A stretch of DNA of 10,994 nt from Baumannia cicadellinicola str. Hc (Homalodisca coagulata) (GTDB taxonomy: Bacteria; Pseudomonadota; Gammaproteobacteria; Enterobacterales; Enterobacteriaceae). Position numbers and translations under genes: made by a program. Shown here one piece after another: positions 9,961 through 10,994 of the stretch (the first letter of the stretch is position 1; every line of letters begins with the position of its first letter). Where the stretch lies: assembly GCF_000013185.1 (NCBI RefSeq), contig NC_007984.1, positions 619,694 through 630,687 of the forward strand, read 5' to 3'. The notes under the pieces are model-generated. The model saw nothing but the letters and a program-made list of their open reading frames with translations. It did not search any database and was not told the origin of the DNA.

Positions 9961-10881
9961 ATGACTAGAAAAGAAAATAGTGTTGTTAATAAACTAGAGT
10001 CTAGCATTAAAGTATATGATTTTATGCGCTGGTCTTTTATAGCATTTAGTTCGTCTGTAATATTATTTCTTGCTTCTATTATCGTTATATTTATGCAAGG
10101 CTTTAATTGGGGACTAGATTTTACTGGTGGTACGATAGTTGAACTGCACTTAGAGCAAACAATTGATATAGACCAAATCCGCAAAGCAATAGAACAATCT
10201 GGATTTAAAGAGGCTATAGTGCAAAATTTTGGTAGTAGTCAAGATATAATAGTACGTATGCCATTTATGGCAAATAATATAGAGCGTAAGATTACTAGTG
10301 TAGTAAATGAAGTTACTCAACAAAATATAACGGTAAAAAGGGTGGAAGTAGTTGGACCAAGCGTTAGCAACGATCTTTTACAAACTGGTAGTATAGCGCT
10401 ACTACTAGCAATAATATGTATTTTTATCTACGTTATTTTCCGCTTTGAATGGCGACTAGCAACTGGTACTGTCTTAGCATTAATTCATGATGTAGTTATT
10501 ACATTAGGATTACTATCTGTATTTAAGATTGAAATAGAATCAACGATTATTGCATCATTAATTTCGGTAATAGGTTATTCCCTTAATGATAGTATTGTGG
10601 TTTCTGATCGAATTCGTGAGAATTTCCGTGTAATTTCTAGCAGCAATACTTATGATCTATTTAATATTTCGATTACCCAAGTTCTCAATAGAACGATTAT
10701 AACATCAGTCATAACTATGACAGTAGTACTTATACTTATAATTTTTGGTGGCTCAATGTTACGTAGTTTTTCTATTACACTTTTTATAGGCGTATTGATA
10801 GGTACTATTTCCTCTATCTATGTTGCTTCTGCGTTAGCACTAAAGCTAGGTATAAAACGTGAACATATTATAGCAAGTTAA
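9961..10881 (+). CDS. secF: Protein translocase subunit SecF
   Basis: This complete SecF of 306 residues (323 in E. coli) is the partner of SecD, with the family's six spans: one near residues 25-46, the periplasmic P4 region, then five from about 143. Conserved blocks are FNWGLDFTGGT (48-58), QNFGSSQDI, VGPSVSNDL, FRFEWRLATG and the motif GYSLNDSIVVSDRIRENF at 205-222. Asp210 in that motif matches E. coli Asp213, which is needed for proton-driven function. The C-terminus stops after KREHIIAS, so the polar tail of the E. coli protein is lost. The start is either ATG at 9961 or the adjacent in-frame GTG at 9958; I prefer ATG. There is no evident ribosome site and only 10 bases separate it from the secD stop, so translation is probably coupled. 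The 113 bases after it hold no clear terminator or recognisable gene. Confidence 0.97.
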   Translation: MTRKENSVVNKLESSIKVYDFMRWSFIAFSSSVILFLASIIVIFMQGFNWGLDFTGGTIVELHLEQTIDIDQIRKAIEQSGFKEAIVQNFGSSQDIIVRMPFMANNIERKITSVVNEVTQQNITVKRVEVVGPSVSNDLLQTGSIALLLAIICIFIYVIFRFEWRLATGTVLALIHDVVITLGLLSVFKIEIESTIIASLISVIGYSLNDSIVVSDRIRENFRVISSSNTYDLFNISITQVLNRTIITSVITMTVVLILIIFGGSMLRSFSITLFIGVLIGTISSIYVASALALKLGIKREHIIAS

Positions 10882-10994
10882 TTTCACCACGCTAATTATG
10901 TATATATTGATCGTAAATAGAATAAAGATCATTACCAAAAAAATAATAAAATAAATCTGTTAATAAAATCAATTTCAGTGACTTCTTGTGAAAG

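Noticed and set aside
10892..10994. Minus-strand frame open from the window edge to a TAG at 10892-10894
   Set aside because: The 33 codons have low-complexity, AT-driven content with no recognisable motif. It could be the end of a gene beyond the window, but nothing supports that here.

Overview
This window looks like the chromosome of a gammaproteobacterium of the Enterobacterales type with a shrunken, AT-rich genome, most likely an insect endosymbiont. Every recognisable protein aligns end to end, from memory, with its Escherichia coli counterpart. Third codon positions are strongly biased to A/T, and non-core neighbours are missing. I cannot name the species. I see no phage, transposon, CRISPR or defence genes, and no clearly undescribed system.

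Positions 1-4447 are a collapsed version of the E. coli block efp-epmB-yjeJ-yjeI-groL-groS-yjeH-fxsA-aspA-dcuA-cutA-dsbD-yjdC-pheU. What remains is the 3' part of epmB (+), groL and groS (-), aspA (+) and a tRNA-Phe gene (+). Order and relative strands match E. coli and everything between has been lost. A perfect 13-bp hairpin separates convergent epmB and groL. groS-groL is preceded by a near-consensus sigma-32 heat-shock promoter, which overlaps a perfect 18-bp inverted repeat. The tRNA gene has its own strong sigma-70 promoter with a GC-rich discriminator and does not encode the 3' CCA.

Positions 4516-5302 hold the 4.5S signal recognition particle RNA gene (+) and, convergent to it, a typical 2-Cys peroxiredoxin gene (-) with a hairpin terminator.

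Positions 5489-10881 are the conserved queA-tgt-yajC-secD-secF cluster (+), intact and tightly spaced. QueA and Tgt are the tRNA-modifying enzymes of queuosine synthesis. YajC, SecD and SecF are accessory membrane subunits of the Sec translocase.

The genes are housekeeping: protein folding (GroESL), EF-P modification (EpmB), tRNA decoding and modification (tRNA-Phe, QueA, Tgt), membrane targeting and export (4.5S RNA, YajC-SecDF), peroxide removal and aspartate/fumarate interconversion (AspA). The points most worth a second look are the inverted repeat built into the groES promoter, the tRNA-Phe lacking an encoded CCA, two small dyads between the peroxiredoxin gene and queA, and the non-ATG or ambiguous starts in the queA-secF cluster. 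No gene-free stretch exceeds 300 bases.
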